64,000 bases of DNA from JBCBCP01 sp039817385 (GCA_039817385.1 JBCBVY010000004.1:310001-374000); one strand, 5' to 3'. Counted from the first letter of the stretch, positions 1 through 8,895 are shown. Translations and numbers: made by a program. Notes: generated from the sequence alone by a model not told the origin.

Positions 1-13
1 AACTTGCCGCGCG

Positions 14-403
14 CTATCCCATCTTTGCGCGGATTTCCGCAGGCAGGCGCACCGGTTTGCCTTCGGTTGTCATCAAAACCGCGCTCACTTCGGCCTCAAA
101 CAGGACCTGATCGCCGCGCATCACCTTCTGGTCAAAAATCCAGCGCACGCCCTTTGCGTAATGGGTGCTGTGCACCTCCAGCCGGTCGCCAAGCCGTGCG
201 GGCGCGCGGTAATCGGCCACAACCCGGGTGACGACAAAGATCAGCCCCGCCGCCTTCATCGCGTTTTGGTCCATGCCGAGCTGTTCGACCACCTCGGACC
301 GGGGACGTTCGATGAACCGCAGGTAGTTGGCGTAGTACACCACCCCGCCCATGTCGGTGTCTTCATAGTAGACGGTCAGCGGAAAGATATGTGTGTCACT
401 CAT
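14..403 (-). CDS. ybgC: YbgC-type acyl-CoA thioesterase
   Basis: This 129-residue protein is a single hotdog-fold thioesterase of the YbgC/4-hydroxybenzoyl-CoA thioesterase family, which hydrolyses acyl-CoA in the cytoplasm and is usually encoded with tol-pal. Seen in the sequence: the N-terminal active-site signature YYEDTDMGGVVYYANYLRF (Asp near residue 15), then RSE and the beta-strand VVADYRAPARLGD. The start at the Met of MSDTHIF gives the family's usual length; the frame stays open upstream, but that part is not family-like. tol-pal would lie beyond the left edge if the usual order holds; this cannot be seen here. Confidence 0.9.
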   Translation of the reverse strand: MSDTHIFPLTVYYEDTDMGGVVYYANYLRFIERPRSEVVEQLGMDQNAMKAAGLIFVVTRVVADYRAPARLGDRLEVHSTHYAKGVRWIFDQKVMRGDQVLFEAEVSAVLMTTEGKPVRLPAEIRAKMG

Positions 404-493
404 GCGGCAGATTATTCCACGGGCACGCCGCGACGGAAAGCGAAAGGCGCGCCGTATCACATCCTGATTGCACCACGACCCAAGGACTTTTTC

Positions 494-985
494 ATGACCC
501 GCCCTATTACGCTGATCGCCATTCTCTTTCACGGGGCCATCTTTGGCTTTTTCTACGCGTGGATCTGCTCCACCATGTGGGGGCTGGACACGCTGCCTGC
601 GGATCGCGCGATCGAAGCGATGAACGCCATGAACGCCTCCGTGCGCAACTTCGCCTTCGCACCCGCCTTCTTTGGCACGCCTTTTGTCTCGGGGCTGGCC
701 GCGGTGCTGTGCTGGCGGGCAGGCGCACCGCGCGCCGCGGCCTTGTGCGGCGCGGCCGCAGCGCTCTATGCAGGGGGCGCGATGATCCTGACCATGCAGA
801 TCAACGTGCCCATGAACCAGGCGCTTCTTAGGGTGACGCCAGAGATGATCGCGAATGACGCGGCAGCGATCTGGGCGGAGTATTCTCCACGCTGGCAGTT
901 TTGGAACAGCGTGCGCACCGCGGTCTCAGGCACAGCGCTCGCGCTTGTCGCCATCGCCTACGGTCAGCTGCGCGCGCGCGCCTGA
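494..985 (+). CDS. DUF1772/anthrone-oxygenase-like membrane protein
   Basis: 163 residues with about four hydrophobic segments (roughly residues 5-25, 55-75, 80-100 and 140-158), so an inner-membrane protein. The pattern of a Gly/Phe-rich first helix, an NVPMNQ motif near residue 105 and a W-x-x-W-N-x-x-R motif near residue 135 matches the DUF1772 family. Its biochemical role is not established in bacteria. Start chosen at MTRPITL; the open frame extends upstream only across the divergent ybgC promoter. Its last 22 bases overlap the end of the convergent gene on the other strand. Confidence 0.72.
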   Translation: MTRPITLIAILFHGAIFGFFYAWICSTMWGLDTLPADRAIEAMNAMNASVRNFAFAPAFFGTPFVSGLAAVLCWRAGAPRAAALCGAAAALYAGGAMILTMQINVPMNQALLRVTPEMIANDAAAIWAEYSPRWQFWNSVRTAVSGTALALVAIAYGQLRARA

Positions 986-1596
986 TCCATTCGCGCGGCA
1001 AGGCGCAGGGCAAAGGACGCGTCCTGCGCCGCGGCGGGCAGAACCGGGTCATAGGCTGCCCGGATCACCGCCGCGATATCCGGGCGCAGCACCGTCGTCT
1101 CCCCCGCCACGGCGAGGGGGGAGGCCTCCCGAAACGCCAGATCCGACCACAGCAGCATCGACTGCACCGCCTGGCTCAGCGCGAGCGTCTGCGCGGGCAC
1201 AGCGCTCAGGTGTGTGTCCATGCGCAGAAAGACAAAGCAGGCCATGATCGCGCCCGAGGCGTCAAAGCGGAAGATCCGGTATTGGTTGGCATCCGCGTCC
1301 TTCAGCCGCTCCAGCAAAGGCCCAAGGTCCGGCACCAGCCGGTCCAGCCCCGGCACGCCCGCCAGATCGTTCCAATCCCGGGCAAAGAACCACATGAAAT
1401 TGCTGCCCAGTTCCGGATCCGTCTCTGCCATCTGGTGGCCTGCAAGCTGGCACAGCGCCTCAATCGCGCCCTTGATCGTGCCGAGCGTCGCGTCCTCCAC
1501 CCCGAAAACAACCGGCGCGATAGGCCGACCCCAGCGCGCGAAAGCAAATTCCCCGCTGCCCCGCCGAAACAGCGCCTCTATCTCTGCCGCATCCAT
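964..1596 (-). CDS. conserved hypothetical protein, 210 aa
   Basis: A soluble-looking protein of 210 residues without signal peptide or membrane helices. Trp- and Phe-rich patches such as MWFFARDWNDLAG (about residues 68-80) and FRFDASGAIMACFVFLRMD suggest a folded enzyme-like domain, but I do not recognise the family. It is followed on the same strand (upstream side) by the MazG-like gene with an 18-base gap, so the two probably share a transcript. Codon use matches the neighbours. It ends convergently with, and overlaps, the DUF1772 gene. Confidence 0.7.
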   Translation of the reverse strand: MDAAEIEALFRRGSGEFAFARWGRPIAPVVFGVEDATLGTIKGAIEALCQLAGHQMAETDPELGSNFMWFFARDWNDLAGVPGLDRLVPDLGPLLERLKDADANQYRIFRFDASGAIMACFVFLRMDTHLSAVPAQTLALSQAVQSMLLWSDLAFREASPLAVAGETTVLRPDIAAVIRAAYDPVLPAAAQDASFALRLAARMDQARARS

Positions 1597-1614
1597 GTCC
1601 TGCCCTCCGCACCG

Positions 1615-1947
1615 CTAATCCGCGACATACCGGCCCCATTTGCGCGCGAGCGCCGCCGCCAGGTCAATGTCCTGCGACCGCGCAAAAAGCAGAACCATCG
1701 CCATCACATCGGCCAATTCATCCTCAACTGCCTGCTCCAGCGCCGCCGCGTCAAGCCCGCGCGCCCGCCCGCGCCCGGAGGCCGACAGGTACGCCGAATT
1801 CAGCTCGCCCACCTCTTCGGTCAGCTTTGCCAGATACCACAGCTCGTCCCGTGTGATCCCGCAGCGCGCCGCATAAAGGTCGGACACTCTTGCGCACAGT
1901 TCGGCAATTTCGCTTAGGCGTGGATCAGCTTCCATACGGCTTCCCAT
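1615..1947 (-). CDS. MazG-like nucleotide pyrophosphohydrolase
   Basis: 110 residues, all-alpha. The metal-binding pattern of the MazG/iMazG superfamily is visible: LTEEVGEL (about residues 41-48) on one helix and EDELADVMA (about 74-82) on the next, giving the E-x-x-E and E-x-x-D ligands. Such enzymes hydrolyse (d)NTPs to NMP and pyrophosphate, usually as dimers or tetramers. The start may be the Met of MEADPRL five codons later. The substrate cannot be told from sequence. Confidence 0.8.
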   Translation of the reverse strand: MGSRMEADPRLSEIAELCARVSDLYAARCGITRDELWYLAKLTEEVGELNSAYLSASGRGRARGLDAAALEQAVEDELADVMAMVLLFARSQDIDLAAALARKWGRYVAD

Positions 1948-1964
1948 GTCCCAAAGCCCCGCCC

Positions 1965-2047
1965 CTTCTCTGTTTCAAAAAATCCCGGGGGGTCGCCATT
2001 GTGCGCCATTGGTTCAAGCCCAATGGCGACGGGCTGGCCCCCACTCC
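1965..2047. repeat. 83-bp dispersed palindromic element, copy 1
   Basis: Reverse-complement copy of 9081-9163: 72 identical bases, one mismatch, then ten more identical. Inside is a stem CGCCATTGG/CCAATGGCG around a 7-base loop, and the end toward 1965 carries CCCGGGATTTTTT-type sequence. It sits directly downstream of ruvB (minus strand) and just upstream of the MazG-like gene, so it may end or punctuate the ruv transcript. Confidence 0.9.
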
Positions 2048-2052
2048 GGCCT

Positions 2053-3066
2053 TCAATCAAACAAGTCCCCGCGCGGCACATCGAGCCCCAGATGCTGCCA
2101 CGCCCCCGCGGCCAGCATCCGCCCCCGCGGCGTGCGCTGGATCAGGCCCTGTTGCAACAGGTAGGGCTCGATCACCTCCTCCAGTGCATCCCGGCTTTCC
2201 GACAGGGCCGCCGAGAGCGTCTCGATTCCCACCGGCCCGCCGCCATAGGCCTCGGCGATCAGGCGCAGATAGCGCCGGTCCGCTCCATCAAGGCCCAGAG
2301 CGTCCACGCCCAGCCGCGTCAGTGCCGCGTCCGCGAGTGCCTGGGTGATCCGCCCGTCGCCCTCGACCACGGCAAAATCCACCACCCGCCGCAAGAGCCG
2401 CCCCGCAATCCGCGGTGTGCCGCGCGCGCGGCGGGCAATCTCGCGCGCGCCGCCCTCATCCGCGGGCACGCCCAGTTTGACGGCGTTGCCGGACACGATG
2501 CGAAAGAGCTCATCCTCGGTATAGAACACCAGCCGGGTCGGGATGCCGAAGCGGTCGCGCAAGGGCGTCGTCAAAAGGCCCATGCGAGTGGTCGCCCCGA
2601 CCAGCGTAAAGGGCTGCAACTCGATCCGCACGGTGCGCGCCGCCGGCCCCTCTCCGATCACAAGGTCCAGCTCGAAATCCTCCAGCGCGGGATAAAGCAC
2701 CTCTTCGACCGCGGGGTTGAGGCGATGAATTTCGTCGATGAAGAGCACATCGCGCGCCTCAAGGTTCGTCAGGATTGCCGCCAGATCGCCTGCCTTGGCC
2801 AGCACCGGGCCGGACGTCATGCGGAACCCAACGCCCAACTCGCGCGCCACGATCTGCGCCAGGGTCGTCTTGCCAAGGCCGGGGGGGCCATGAAACAGCG
2901 TGTGGTCCATCGCCTCGCCGCGCTGGCGCGCGGACTGGATGAACACGCGCAGGTTCGCCCGCGCCTCCGCTTGGCCGGTGAAATCCGCCAGAAGCTGCGG
3001 GCGCAGGGCGCGGTCCAGGTCTTCGGGCTGCGGGTCGGGGCGCAGGGTCGGGTCAGGCTCGGTCAT
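2053..3066 (-). CDS. ruvB: Holliday junction branch migration ATPase RuvB
   Basis: 337 residues, the normal length for RuvB. The AAA+ motor drives branch migration of Holliday junctions with RuvA. Visible motifs: Walker A FHGPPGLGKTTLA near residue 60, Walker B DVLFIDEIHRL near 110, sensor stretch LVGATTR near 155, arginine finger TPLRDRFG near 170, and a C-terminal winged-helix region ending TPRGR. It follows ruvA with a 3-base gap, so the order of transcription on the minus strand is ruvC-ruvA-ruvB. Confidence 0.98.
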   Translation of the reverse strand: MTEPDPTLRPDPQPEDLDRALRPQLLADFTGQAEARANLRVFIQSARQRGEAMDHTLFHGPPGLGKTTLAQIVARELGVGFRMTSGPVLAKAGDLAAILTNLEARDVLFIDEIHRLNPAVEEVLYPALEDFELDLVIGEGPAARTVRIELQPFTLVGATTRMGLLTTPLRDRFGIPTRLVFYTEDELFRIVSGNAVKLGVPADEGGAREIARRARGTPRIAGRLLRRVVDFAVVEGDGRITQALADAALTRLGVDALGLDGADRRYLRLIAEAYGGGPVGIETLSAALSESRDALEEVIEPYLLQQGLIQRTPRGRMLAAGAWQHLGLDVPRGDLFD

Positions 3067-3069
3067 CCA

Positions 3070-3705
3070 TTACCCTTTCGGCGCAAGGCGTTTGAGCGCC
3101 GCGCGGATCAGGGCAGCGGTGTCCATGTCCGGCCCCGCCACCTCGGCCACCGCCGCTGCGGCCTCGCCTGGGGCGTAGCCAAGGTTGCCCAGCGCTGACA
3201 GCGCCTCTGCCTGCGCGGAGGGGTCACGCGCCTCCGCCGGTGCCTCGATCACCTCGGCAGGCGCCTCTGTCGCCTGAGCCAGCGTGGCGCCCATCGCCAT
3301 CACCCCCGGCGCCTTGTCCTTAAGATCAAGCACCACGCGCTGCGCCGTCTTGGGGCCGATCCCCTTGGCTGCCTTGACCGCGTTCCAATCCCCCAGCGCA
3401 ATCGCGCGGCTGACCCCGTCGGGGCCCAGCGTGCCCAGAATGGCCAGCGACGCCTTTGCTCCGATCCCCTGCACCGACATCAGCAGCCGGTGCCATTCCT
3501 TTTCCGCAAGGCTGGTGAAGCCATAAAGCTGCATCAGGTCCTCGCGCACCTGCAAATCGGTGTAAAGCGCCACGACCTCCCCCGCCACCGGCAAGGCGGC
3601 GAGCGTCCGATCCGAGCAGTAGACGACATAGCCCACCCCGCCCACATCGATCAGCACGTGATCAGCGGCGCGGTAATCCACGCGGCCCGTGAGCTTTCCG
3701 ATCAT
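3070..3705 (-). CDS. ruvA: Holliday junction DNA-binding protein RuvA
   Basis: 211 residues. The tetrameric RuvA holds the four-way junction and loads RuvB. Seen: N-terminal OB fold (MIGKLTGRVDYR...YVVYCS), two helix-hairpin-helix motifs (VQGIGAKASLAIL near 79-91 and KGIGPKTAQRVVLDL near 114-128), an Ala/Glu-rich flexible linker (about 138-165) and the RuvB-binding domain III (EALSALGNLGY...). The start overlaps the ruvC stop by 4 bases (ATGA), indicating translational coupling. Confidence 0.98.
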   Translation of the reverse strand: MIGKLTGRVDYRAADHVLIDVGGVGYVVYCSDRTLAALPVAGEVVALYTDLQVREDLMQLYGFTSLAEKEWHRLLMSVQGIGAKASLAILGTLGPDGVSRAIALGDWNAVKAAKGIGPKTAQRVVLDLKDKAPGVMAMGATLAQATEAPAEVIEAPAEARDPSAQAEALSALGNLGYAPGEAAAAVAEVAGPDMDTAALIRAALKRLAPKG

Positions 3706-4205
3706 TGCGCGGCCCGCGCCAGCGCCGCGCTCAGCGCCCGCACACCGCCGTGATGGGCGTGGCAGATGGCAATCGCCAGCGCGTCGGCGGCATCCGCGCT
3801 GCCCGGGGCCGCGCCGGGAAGCTGCATCTGCACCATGTGCTGCACCTGCGCTTTGTCCGCGTGACCCACGCCAACAACCGTCTTCTTGACCGTGTTGGGC
3901 GCATATTCGCCCACCTCCAGCCCGAACTGCGCGGGCACCAGCAGCGCAATGCCCCGCGCCTGCCCCAGCTTGAGCGTGCCCGCCGCGTCAGAGTTGACAA
4001 AGGTCTGCTCCACCGCCGCGGCATCGGGGCCATAGCGCTGCACGATTGTGGTCAGCTGCGCGTGCAGCGACAACAAGCGACCGGCGAGGTTTGACCCGCT
4101 GGAGCTACAGGTGCCATTTGCCACGTGGTGCAGGCGCGGGCCGTCCACGTCGATCACGCCCCAGCCCATCTTTCGCAGCCCCGGATCGATTCCCAAAACG
4201 CGCAT
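3702..4205 (-). CDS. ruvC: Holliday junction resolvase RuvC
   Basis: 167 residues; cuts Holliday junctions symmetrically with RuvAB. The acidic catalytic residues are present: D7 in GIDPGL, E66 in VEQTFV, and D138/D141 in ADAADA. Start chosen at MRVLGIDPG, the standard N-terminus; the frame is open for 60 codons upstream but that extension is not RuvC-like. First gene of the ruvC-ruvA-ruvB operon. Confidence 0.97.
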   Translation of the reverse strand: MRVLGIDPGLRKMGWGVIDVDGPRLHHVANGTCSSSGSNLAGRLLSLHAQLTTIVQRYGPDAAAVEQTFVNSDAAGTLKLGQARGIALLVPAQFGLEVGEYAPNTVKKTVVGVGHADKAQVQHMVQMQLPGAAPGSADAADALAIAICHAHHGGVRALSAALARAAQ

Positions 4206-4582
4206 ATCTGTCCTGCCCTTGCCCTTGGGGCCGAAATCGCCGCGCGATGTGCCAGCCCTGTGCCTTTTTTGTTGCACTAGCACGAAAGGCGAACATCCGC
4301 CAAGCGTTAACGCGCCAAAGACGAAAAACGACCCCGGCGGGCCGGGCGGCGACACGGCGTTCGCGGCAAGGTGCGTTTTCGCCATTCCGGCGCCTGATTA
4401 CGACATTTGCGAAGCTGAATTTTTCGATATGTTACGGGGCGTTACCAGGCAAACCGACCTATGCGAAAAAAACATATCAATCATGCAAAAGCTGCACTTG
4501 TGAGTGGAAATCTTCCCCCCTATCTGCCGGATCAGAAAGGCCGGATAATCCGGTTCTGACGAGAAAAAGAGGACGGCTTGCA
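4206..4582. other. intergenic region between ruvC and the DUF1127 gene
   Basis: 377 bases without a convincing gene. Both divergent genes must be expressed from here. The part from about 4395 to 4510 is clearly AT-richer than its surroundings (runs such as AATTTTTCGATATG and GAAAAAAACATATC), as expected for a promoter of the + strand small gene. I cannot assign -35/-10 boxes with confidence. Confidence 0.5.
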
Positions 4583-4792
4583 ATGGCTACTTTTGACATC
4601 ACCCGCACCACCTACGGCTCCGCAACCTTTGCAGGCCGTGTCGCAGAATTCTTTGGCGGCCTGTCCGCCGCGCTGATCGCATGGAACGACGCGCGCGTGA
4701 CCCGCAAGGCGCTGAACGAGCTGAGCGACCGCGAATTGGAAGATATCGGTCTGATCCGCGGCGACATCGACACGGTCGCGAACGGTCGCTGA
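4583..4792 (+). CDS. DUF1127 small basic protein
   Basis: 69 residues. The C-terminal half carries the DUF1127 signature: a helix with WNDARVTRKAL followed by LSDRELEDIGLIRGDID (residues about 34-65). Members of this family are short RNA/stress-related proteins in alphaproteobacteria; some affect RNA turnover and phosphate or C1 metabolism, but the role of this copy is unknown. It is monocistronic: its own strong terminator follows at 4842-4880. Start at ATGGCTAC, preceded by a purine-rich GAGG. Confidence 0.85.
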   Translation: MATFDITRTTYGSATFAGRVAEFFGGLSAALIAWNDARVTRKALNELSDRELEDIGLIRGDIDTVANGR

Positions 4793-4841
4793 TCCCGGCG
4801 GGCGGCGCGCGGTCTTCCCCTTTCCTGCGCGCCCCGGCCCC

Positions 4842-4880
4842 AAAGCCGCCCTTCCGGTGCCCCGGAGGGCGGCTTTTTTT
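4842..4880 (+). terminator. rho-independent terminator of the DUF1127 gene
   Basis: Stem GCCGCCCT-TCCGG (4845-4857) pairs with CCGG-AGGGCGGC (4862-4873), with one bulged T, followed by seven T residues (4874-4880). Confidence 0.9.
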
Positions 4881-4894
4881 ATGCGCTGAGCATG

Positions 4895-4925
4895 AAAAAA
4901 CCCCGCCCGGACGATCCGGGCGGGG
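4895..4925 (-). terminator. rho-independent terminator of the 114-aa gene
   Basis: Perfect stem CCCCGCCCGGA (4901-4911)/TCCGGGCGGGG (4915-4925) with a 3-base loop, and six A on the + strand (4895-4900) that read as a T-run on the minus strand. It lies just after the stop of the minus-strand gene at 4950 and back-to-back with the + strand terminator at 4842-4880. Confidence 0.9.
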
Positions 4926-4949
4926 CATACGGGTAACAAGGTTTACGGG

Positions 4950-5294
4950 TTACTTGGTCAGTTCGGTATAGGCCGTGATCATTGCCTGCGTCAGCGGGTC
5001 GATCTGCATCGCCAGCGCCCCGGCCTGTTCGACCACGGTACCCCCGCGCAGCGTGTCGACGCGTTCGGAATAGGTGATGTCACCCATCGAGATGACGGCA
5101 AACGCCTTGAAGGCGAAAAAGCCAAGCAGCGCGAGCACGAAGCCTTTCAGCGGCAGGCGCCCGGGCTTGCGCTTGGGTTTGACCACGATCAGCCCGTCCC
5201 CGCGGAGCTGAGTGGTATAGCCGTTTGCCATCGACTGGTGCTTGCGCCCCAAGGTCCTCAGGCGACGGCCAAAGCGTTCTTTTGTTTCGATCAT
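4950..5294 (-). CDS. single-span membrane protein of unknown function
   Basis: 114 residues. Basic cytoplasmic N-terminal part (KPKRKPGRLPLK just before the helix), one transmembrane segment about residues 50-70 (GFVLALLGFFAFKAFAVISM), then a periplasmic tail of some 45 residues. Start may be the Met of MANGYTTQ at residue 22. It has its own terminator (4895-4925) and is not linked to neighbours. No known family recognised. Confidence 0.7.
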   Translation of the reverse strand: MIETKERFGRRLRTLGRKHQSMANGYTTQLRGDGLIVVKPKRKPGRLPLKGFVLALLGFFAFKAFAVISMGDITYSERVDTLRGGTVVEQAGALAMQIDPLTQAMITAYTELTK

Positions 5295-5400
5295 GGCAGC
5301 CTCGGTTGTCCAGTCACCCCCACCGGACAGCCTTCTGATGCGCTTCGAATGTGGCGAGATTGGGGCAAATGCGTCAAATACCGCAAAAAACCTCGGAGAA

Positions 5401-6273
5401 TTACGGCAGCTTTTGAAGCGTCAGCGTCGTCCAGTCGCCAATCTGGTCAGACCGGACCAGAGTGTTTCCAGCGCGTGTATAATGCTGGCACACCGCGTCC
5501 GCTTGCTCGTTCAAAATCCCGGACAGAATCGCAAAACCCCCGGGCGCAAGCGCGTGCGTCAAGTCCTCGGCCAAGGCAATGAGCGGGCCTTTGAGGATAT
5601 TTGCAAAGATCAGACGGAAGGGCGCGGCCTTGGCGAGGGCCGGATGGCCGAAACCCGCCGCCTCCACGCACGCCACCCGGCCCGCCATGTCATTGGCAGC
5701 CAGATTGGCCTCTGCGACCTCAACGGCCACCGGGTCGATGTCGGAGGCGATGACCGGCCCGTCCCACACCCGCGCCGCCGCCATTGCCAGCACGGCGGTG
5801 CCGCAGCCGATGTCGGCCACCGGCCCGGGCGCGGTGTCCTCCTCCAGCAGACGGTCAAAAGCCTTCAGGCAGCCCAGCGTCGTGCCATGATGGCCGGTGC
5901 CAAAGGCCATCGCCGCCTCGATCAGCAGCGGCACGGCGTCCTCGGGCACGCGGCCGGCATCATGGCTGCCATAGACCCAGAACCGCCCTGCAGGCACCGG
6001 CGCCAGTTCGCGCCGGACATGGGCGACCCAGTCCGTCTCTGGCAATTCGGACACGGTAAAGGGCGCGGCCCCGGTTGCCGCCGCCAGCAAGGCCAGCGCC
6101 GCCGCATCAGGCGCGGCCTCGAAATAGCCGCCCACCTCCCACAGGCCCGAGCCGTCCTCGACCTCAAACACGCCAACGCCGGTGGGTGCGGGATCTAGCG
6201 CCTCAAGCGCCGCGCCCAGCTTTTCGGCGGGGGCCTGTCCGGGCAAGGTGGTCAGGGCGGTGAAGGTCGGCAT
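5401..6273 (-). CDS. prmA: ribosomal protein L11 methyltransferase
   Basis: 290 residues. N-terminal substrate-recognition domain, then a class I SAM methyltransferase core: AFGTGHHGTTLGCL (family hallmark), motif I DIGCGTAVLAMAAA, acidic strand SDIDPVAVEVA, and the catalytic-loop-like FANILKGPLI, where other methyltransferases have NPPY. Trimethylates L11 in the cytoplasm. Start chosen at MPTFTAL because this matches the family N-terminus and abuts the upstream MATE stop (1 base apart); MFS-MATE-prmA therefore look like one transcript. Confidence 0.92.
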   Translation of the reverse strand: MPTFTALTTLPGQAPAEKLGAALEALDPAPTGVGVFEVEDGSGLWEVGGYFEAAPDAAALALLAAATGAAPFTVSELPETDWVAHVRRELAPVPAGRFWVYGSHDAGRVPEDAVPLLIEAAMAFGTGHHGTTLGCLKAFDRLLEEDTAPGPVADIGCGTAVLAMAAARVWDGPVIASDIDPVAVEVAEANLAANDMAGRVACVEAAGFGHPALAKAAPFRLIFANILKGPLIALAEDLTHALAPGGFAILSGILNEQADAVCQHYTRAGNTLVRSDQIGDWTTLTLQKLP

Positions 6274-6274
6274 G

Positions 6275-7669
6275 TCAGCGGCTCCGGTAGCGGTCCGTGT
6301 TCGGGTAGGGCCGCGGCGGGGCGGGGTCAAGCGGCACATCGGGCCCCAGCCGCGCGACAAAGATCCAGCCCCAAACGGCGGCAATCACACCCGCGACGGC
6401 GCCCGCAACCGCCTGGCCATAAATCACCCCCGCCGCGCCAAAGGCCCCGCCCAGCAGCACCGCCGCCGGATAGCTGAGGATGCCGTCCTTGAGCCAGCCG
6501 ACAACCGTGCTGCGCATTGGCTTGCCCAGATTGTTAAAGGCCGCGTTCGACACGAATAGCGCGCCGACAAAGACAAACCCGCCCACGCCCACAGACGTAA
6601 AGGCGCGCAGCACCTCGGCCCCCTGCCCGCTCAGGTCAAAGGCGCGCAGGATCAGCGGCGTCGCGGCAATCATCAGCCCCCACGCCACCAACGTGTAGAG
6701 CCCGCAGAAGATCAGCGCATCGCGGTACGTGCTGCGCAGGCGTGGGTAGGCGCCCGCCCCGTAATTCTGGCCAAAAATGCCGCCGATCGCACCCGAGAGC
6801 GCAAAGACACCGCCGAAAACCAGCACCGTCAGCCGCCCCACGACGGCCCACGCGGCCACCGCGTCATCGCCAAACTGCGCCATCACGATTGTAAGCAGGT
6901 AGTTGCCAGCAGGTGTGGCCATCTGAGCCGCGATAGCTGGCACAGCGACGGCCATGTAGGGCACAAAAACCGCAGTGACGGTCGCGGCGGTCGGCGCAGC
7001 GACCAGCCCTTCGCGGTAGGCGGCGTAGTAGAGCGCCAGCGCCATCAGGCAGAAGCGGAACAGGATAAGACCAATCGCGGCGCCGTCGAGCCCGTACCAA
7101 AAGATCAGGAACGGATCGATCCCCATCAGCGCCACGCCGGAAAAGAGCGTGACATACATAGCTTTGGCCCCGAACCCTTCGGCCCTGAGCGCGCCCGAAC
7201 CGACAAGGGCAATCGCCATCGGCACGAGGCTGGGCACGGTCATCGCAAGGTAACGGGCGGCAAGGCGCGCAGTCTCTCCCGTCGCGCCGGAGATGGCAAC
7301 AATCTCGTGCCGGAACAGGATCAGCAGCAGCGCAACGCAGCCCTGTATCGCCGCCGCGATGGCCATGCCAGCCCCGGCCTGTTCCCGCGCCCACGCGCGC
7401 TGGCTCCGGCCGATGCTTTGGGAGATGAGCGCCGTCGCCGCGATCATCAAGCCAACGCCGATAGAGACGGAGAAGAATTGGATCGCGTAGGCGAACCCGA
7501 TTGCCGCGACAAGGCGCGGATCGCCCAGTTGGCTGAGCCAAAAAAGGTTCGCCGCATCCGTGAGAAAGACAAAGGTGATGCCAAACGCCCCTGTCGCGGT
7601 CATGCGCACGACATGGCCCATTGTCGAGCCGGTCAGAAAGCGCCCCTCGGCGCCCGGCGCGTCGCTCAT
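6275..7669 (-). CDS. MATE-family efflux transporter
   Basis: 464 residues with about twelve hydrophobic helices. Matches MATE/NorM-type Na+- or H+-coupled multidrug exporters: the GxxN/Q-like pattern near FLTDAANLFWLSQLGD in helix 1-2 and GGIFGQNYGAG near residue 300 (the conserved GQN-G motif of the second half), plus internal two-fold similarity. Start at MSDAPGAEG, whose ATG overlaps the MFS stop by 4 bases (ATGA). The frame is open far upstream, inside the MFS gene, but that is a shadow. Substrate unknown. Confidence 0.88.
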   Translation of the reverse strand: MSDAPGAEGRFLTGSTMGHVVRMTATGAFGITFVFLTDAANLFWLSQLGDPRLVAAIGFAYAIQFFSVSIGVGLMIAATALISQSIGRSQRAWAREQAGAGMAIAAAIQGCVALLLILFRHEIVAISGATGETARLAARYLAMTVPSLVPMAIALVGSGALRAEGFGAKAMYVTLFSGVALMGIDPFLIFWYGLDGAAIGLILFRFCLMALALYYAAYREGLVAAPTAATVTAVFVPYMAVAVPAIAAQMATPAGNYLLTIVMAQFGDDAVAAWAVVGRLTVLVFGGVFALSGAIGGIFGQNYGAGAYPRLRSTYRDALIFCGLYTLVAWGLMIAATPLILRAFDLSGQGAEVLRAFTSVGVGGFVFVGALFVSNAAFNNLGKPMRSTVVGWLKDGILSYPAAVLLGGAFGAAGVIYGQAVAGAVAGVIAAVWGWIFVARLGPDVPLDPAPPRPYPNTDRYRSR

Positions 7670-8895
7670 TCCGCAGGGGCCACGGCAGGGCGCAGGATCG
7701 TCTCGTTCCCCGGCGCAGGATCGCGCGGGATCAGCATCGCCAGCATCAGCGAAATACCCGCCATGCCCGCCGCCAAAAAGAACACCGCGGCGGGAGAGAC
7801 CAGCCACAAAAGGCCCAGCGGAAAGGGCAGGCCCACGGCGGCGATATGGTTGATCGTGAAGGCCACCGCGGCGGTCGGGGCAATGTCCGCCGGATCGGCG
7901 ATCTTCTGGAAATAGGTCTTCAGCGCCAGCGCAAGGCCAAAAAAGATGTGGTCGATCACGTAGAGCGCCGCCGCCACGATCAGCCCCCACCCGGCGTAAT
8001 AGACCCCGCCATAAGCAAGGAAAACAAGCACCAGCCCCGCATATTCCACGCCCAGCGCGTTCCGCTCGCCAAAGCGGGCGACGATATGGCCGAGGACAGG
8101 GGCAATGGCCATGTTGACCAGAAGGTTGATGAGGTAAAGCAGCGTCAGCTCGTGCACCTCGAACCCGAACTTTTCGACCATCATGAACCCGGCAAAGACC
8201 ATGAAGATCTGCCGCCGCGCGCCCGACATGAATTGCAGCGCATAATAGAGCCAGTAGCGGCGGCGCAGGATCATTTTCTTGGTTTGCGGGGTGGGCGCCT
8301 CGAACTGCGGATAGGCGAGCATTGCAAAGATCGCGAGCGCCGCAGTGATGCCGCCGCCAACCATGTAGACGGCGTTGTAAGTGAGGCCCAGCGGCTCCCA
8401 CAGCAGGAAGATGACAACGTAGACAAGGAAGGTTGCCGCCGAGCCTGTGGCCAGCAAGTAGCCGAGGATTTTGGGCGCCTGCGCCTTGCTGAGCCATTGC
8501 AATTGCAGGCTTTGGTTGACCGTTTCGTAATAGTGAAAGCCGATGGAACTGAGCAGGGTCAGCACCATGATCCCGCCAATCGTCGGGAACTGCGCGGTCA
8601 CGGCGGTCGCCATGCCGAGCAGGAGGAGGGAGACGAGGCCCAGCACCTGCTCGCGCACGAAGATGATGATCGCGATGACGCCAACGGCGAGGAAGCCGGG
8701 GATTTCCCGTACCGTGTGCAGCAGGCCATTGTCGGCGCCGTCAAACTGCGCCGCATCAATGATGAAGTTGTTCAGCAGCGCCAGCCACGTACTGAACGCG
8801 ATGGGCATGGCGAAGGCCATCAGGAACAAAAGCGCAATGGGCCGCCGCCAGACGGGCAGGTGCGATGCTTCGGCAAGGGGGACAACACGGGCCAT
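7666..8895 (-). CDS. MFS-type transporter
   Basis: 409 residues, about twelve hydrophobic segments, with a central cytoplasmic loop rich in charged residues (TPQTKKMILRRRYW, about residues 203-216) separating the two six-helix halves. Consistent with the major facilitator superfamily; it lacks a strong sugar- or drug-specific motif, so the substrate cannot be named. It is first in an apparent MFS-MATE-prmA operon. A leader full of palindromes (8956-9025, 9081-9163) precedes it. Confidence 0.8.
   Translation of the reverse strand: MARVVPLAEASHLPVWRRPIALLFLMAFAMPIAFSTWLALLNNFIIDAAQFDGADNGLLHTVREIPGFLAVGVIAIIIFVREQVLGLVSLLLLGMATAVTAQFPTIGGIMVLTLLSSIGFHYYETVNQSLQLQWLSKAQAPKILGYLLATGSAATFLVYVVIFLLWEPLGLTYNAVYMVGGGITAALAIFAMLAYPQFEAPTPQTKKMILRRRYWLYYALQFMSGARRQIFMVFAGFMMVEKFGFEVHELTLLYLINLLVNMAIAPVLGHIVARFGERNALGVEYAGLVLVFLAYGGVYYAGWGLIVAAALYVIDHIFFGLALALKTYFQKIADPADIAPTAAVAFTINHIAAVGLPFPLGLLWLVSPAAVFFLAAGMAGISLMLAMLIPRDPAPGNETILRPAVAPAE

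Noticed and set aside
404..532. N-terminal extension of YbgC
   Set aside because: The extra codons encode no family-like residues and cover the divergent gene's start region; MSDTHIF is the family start.
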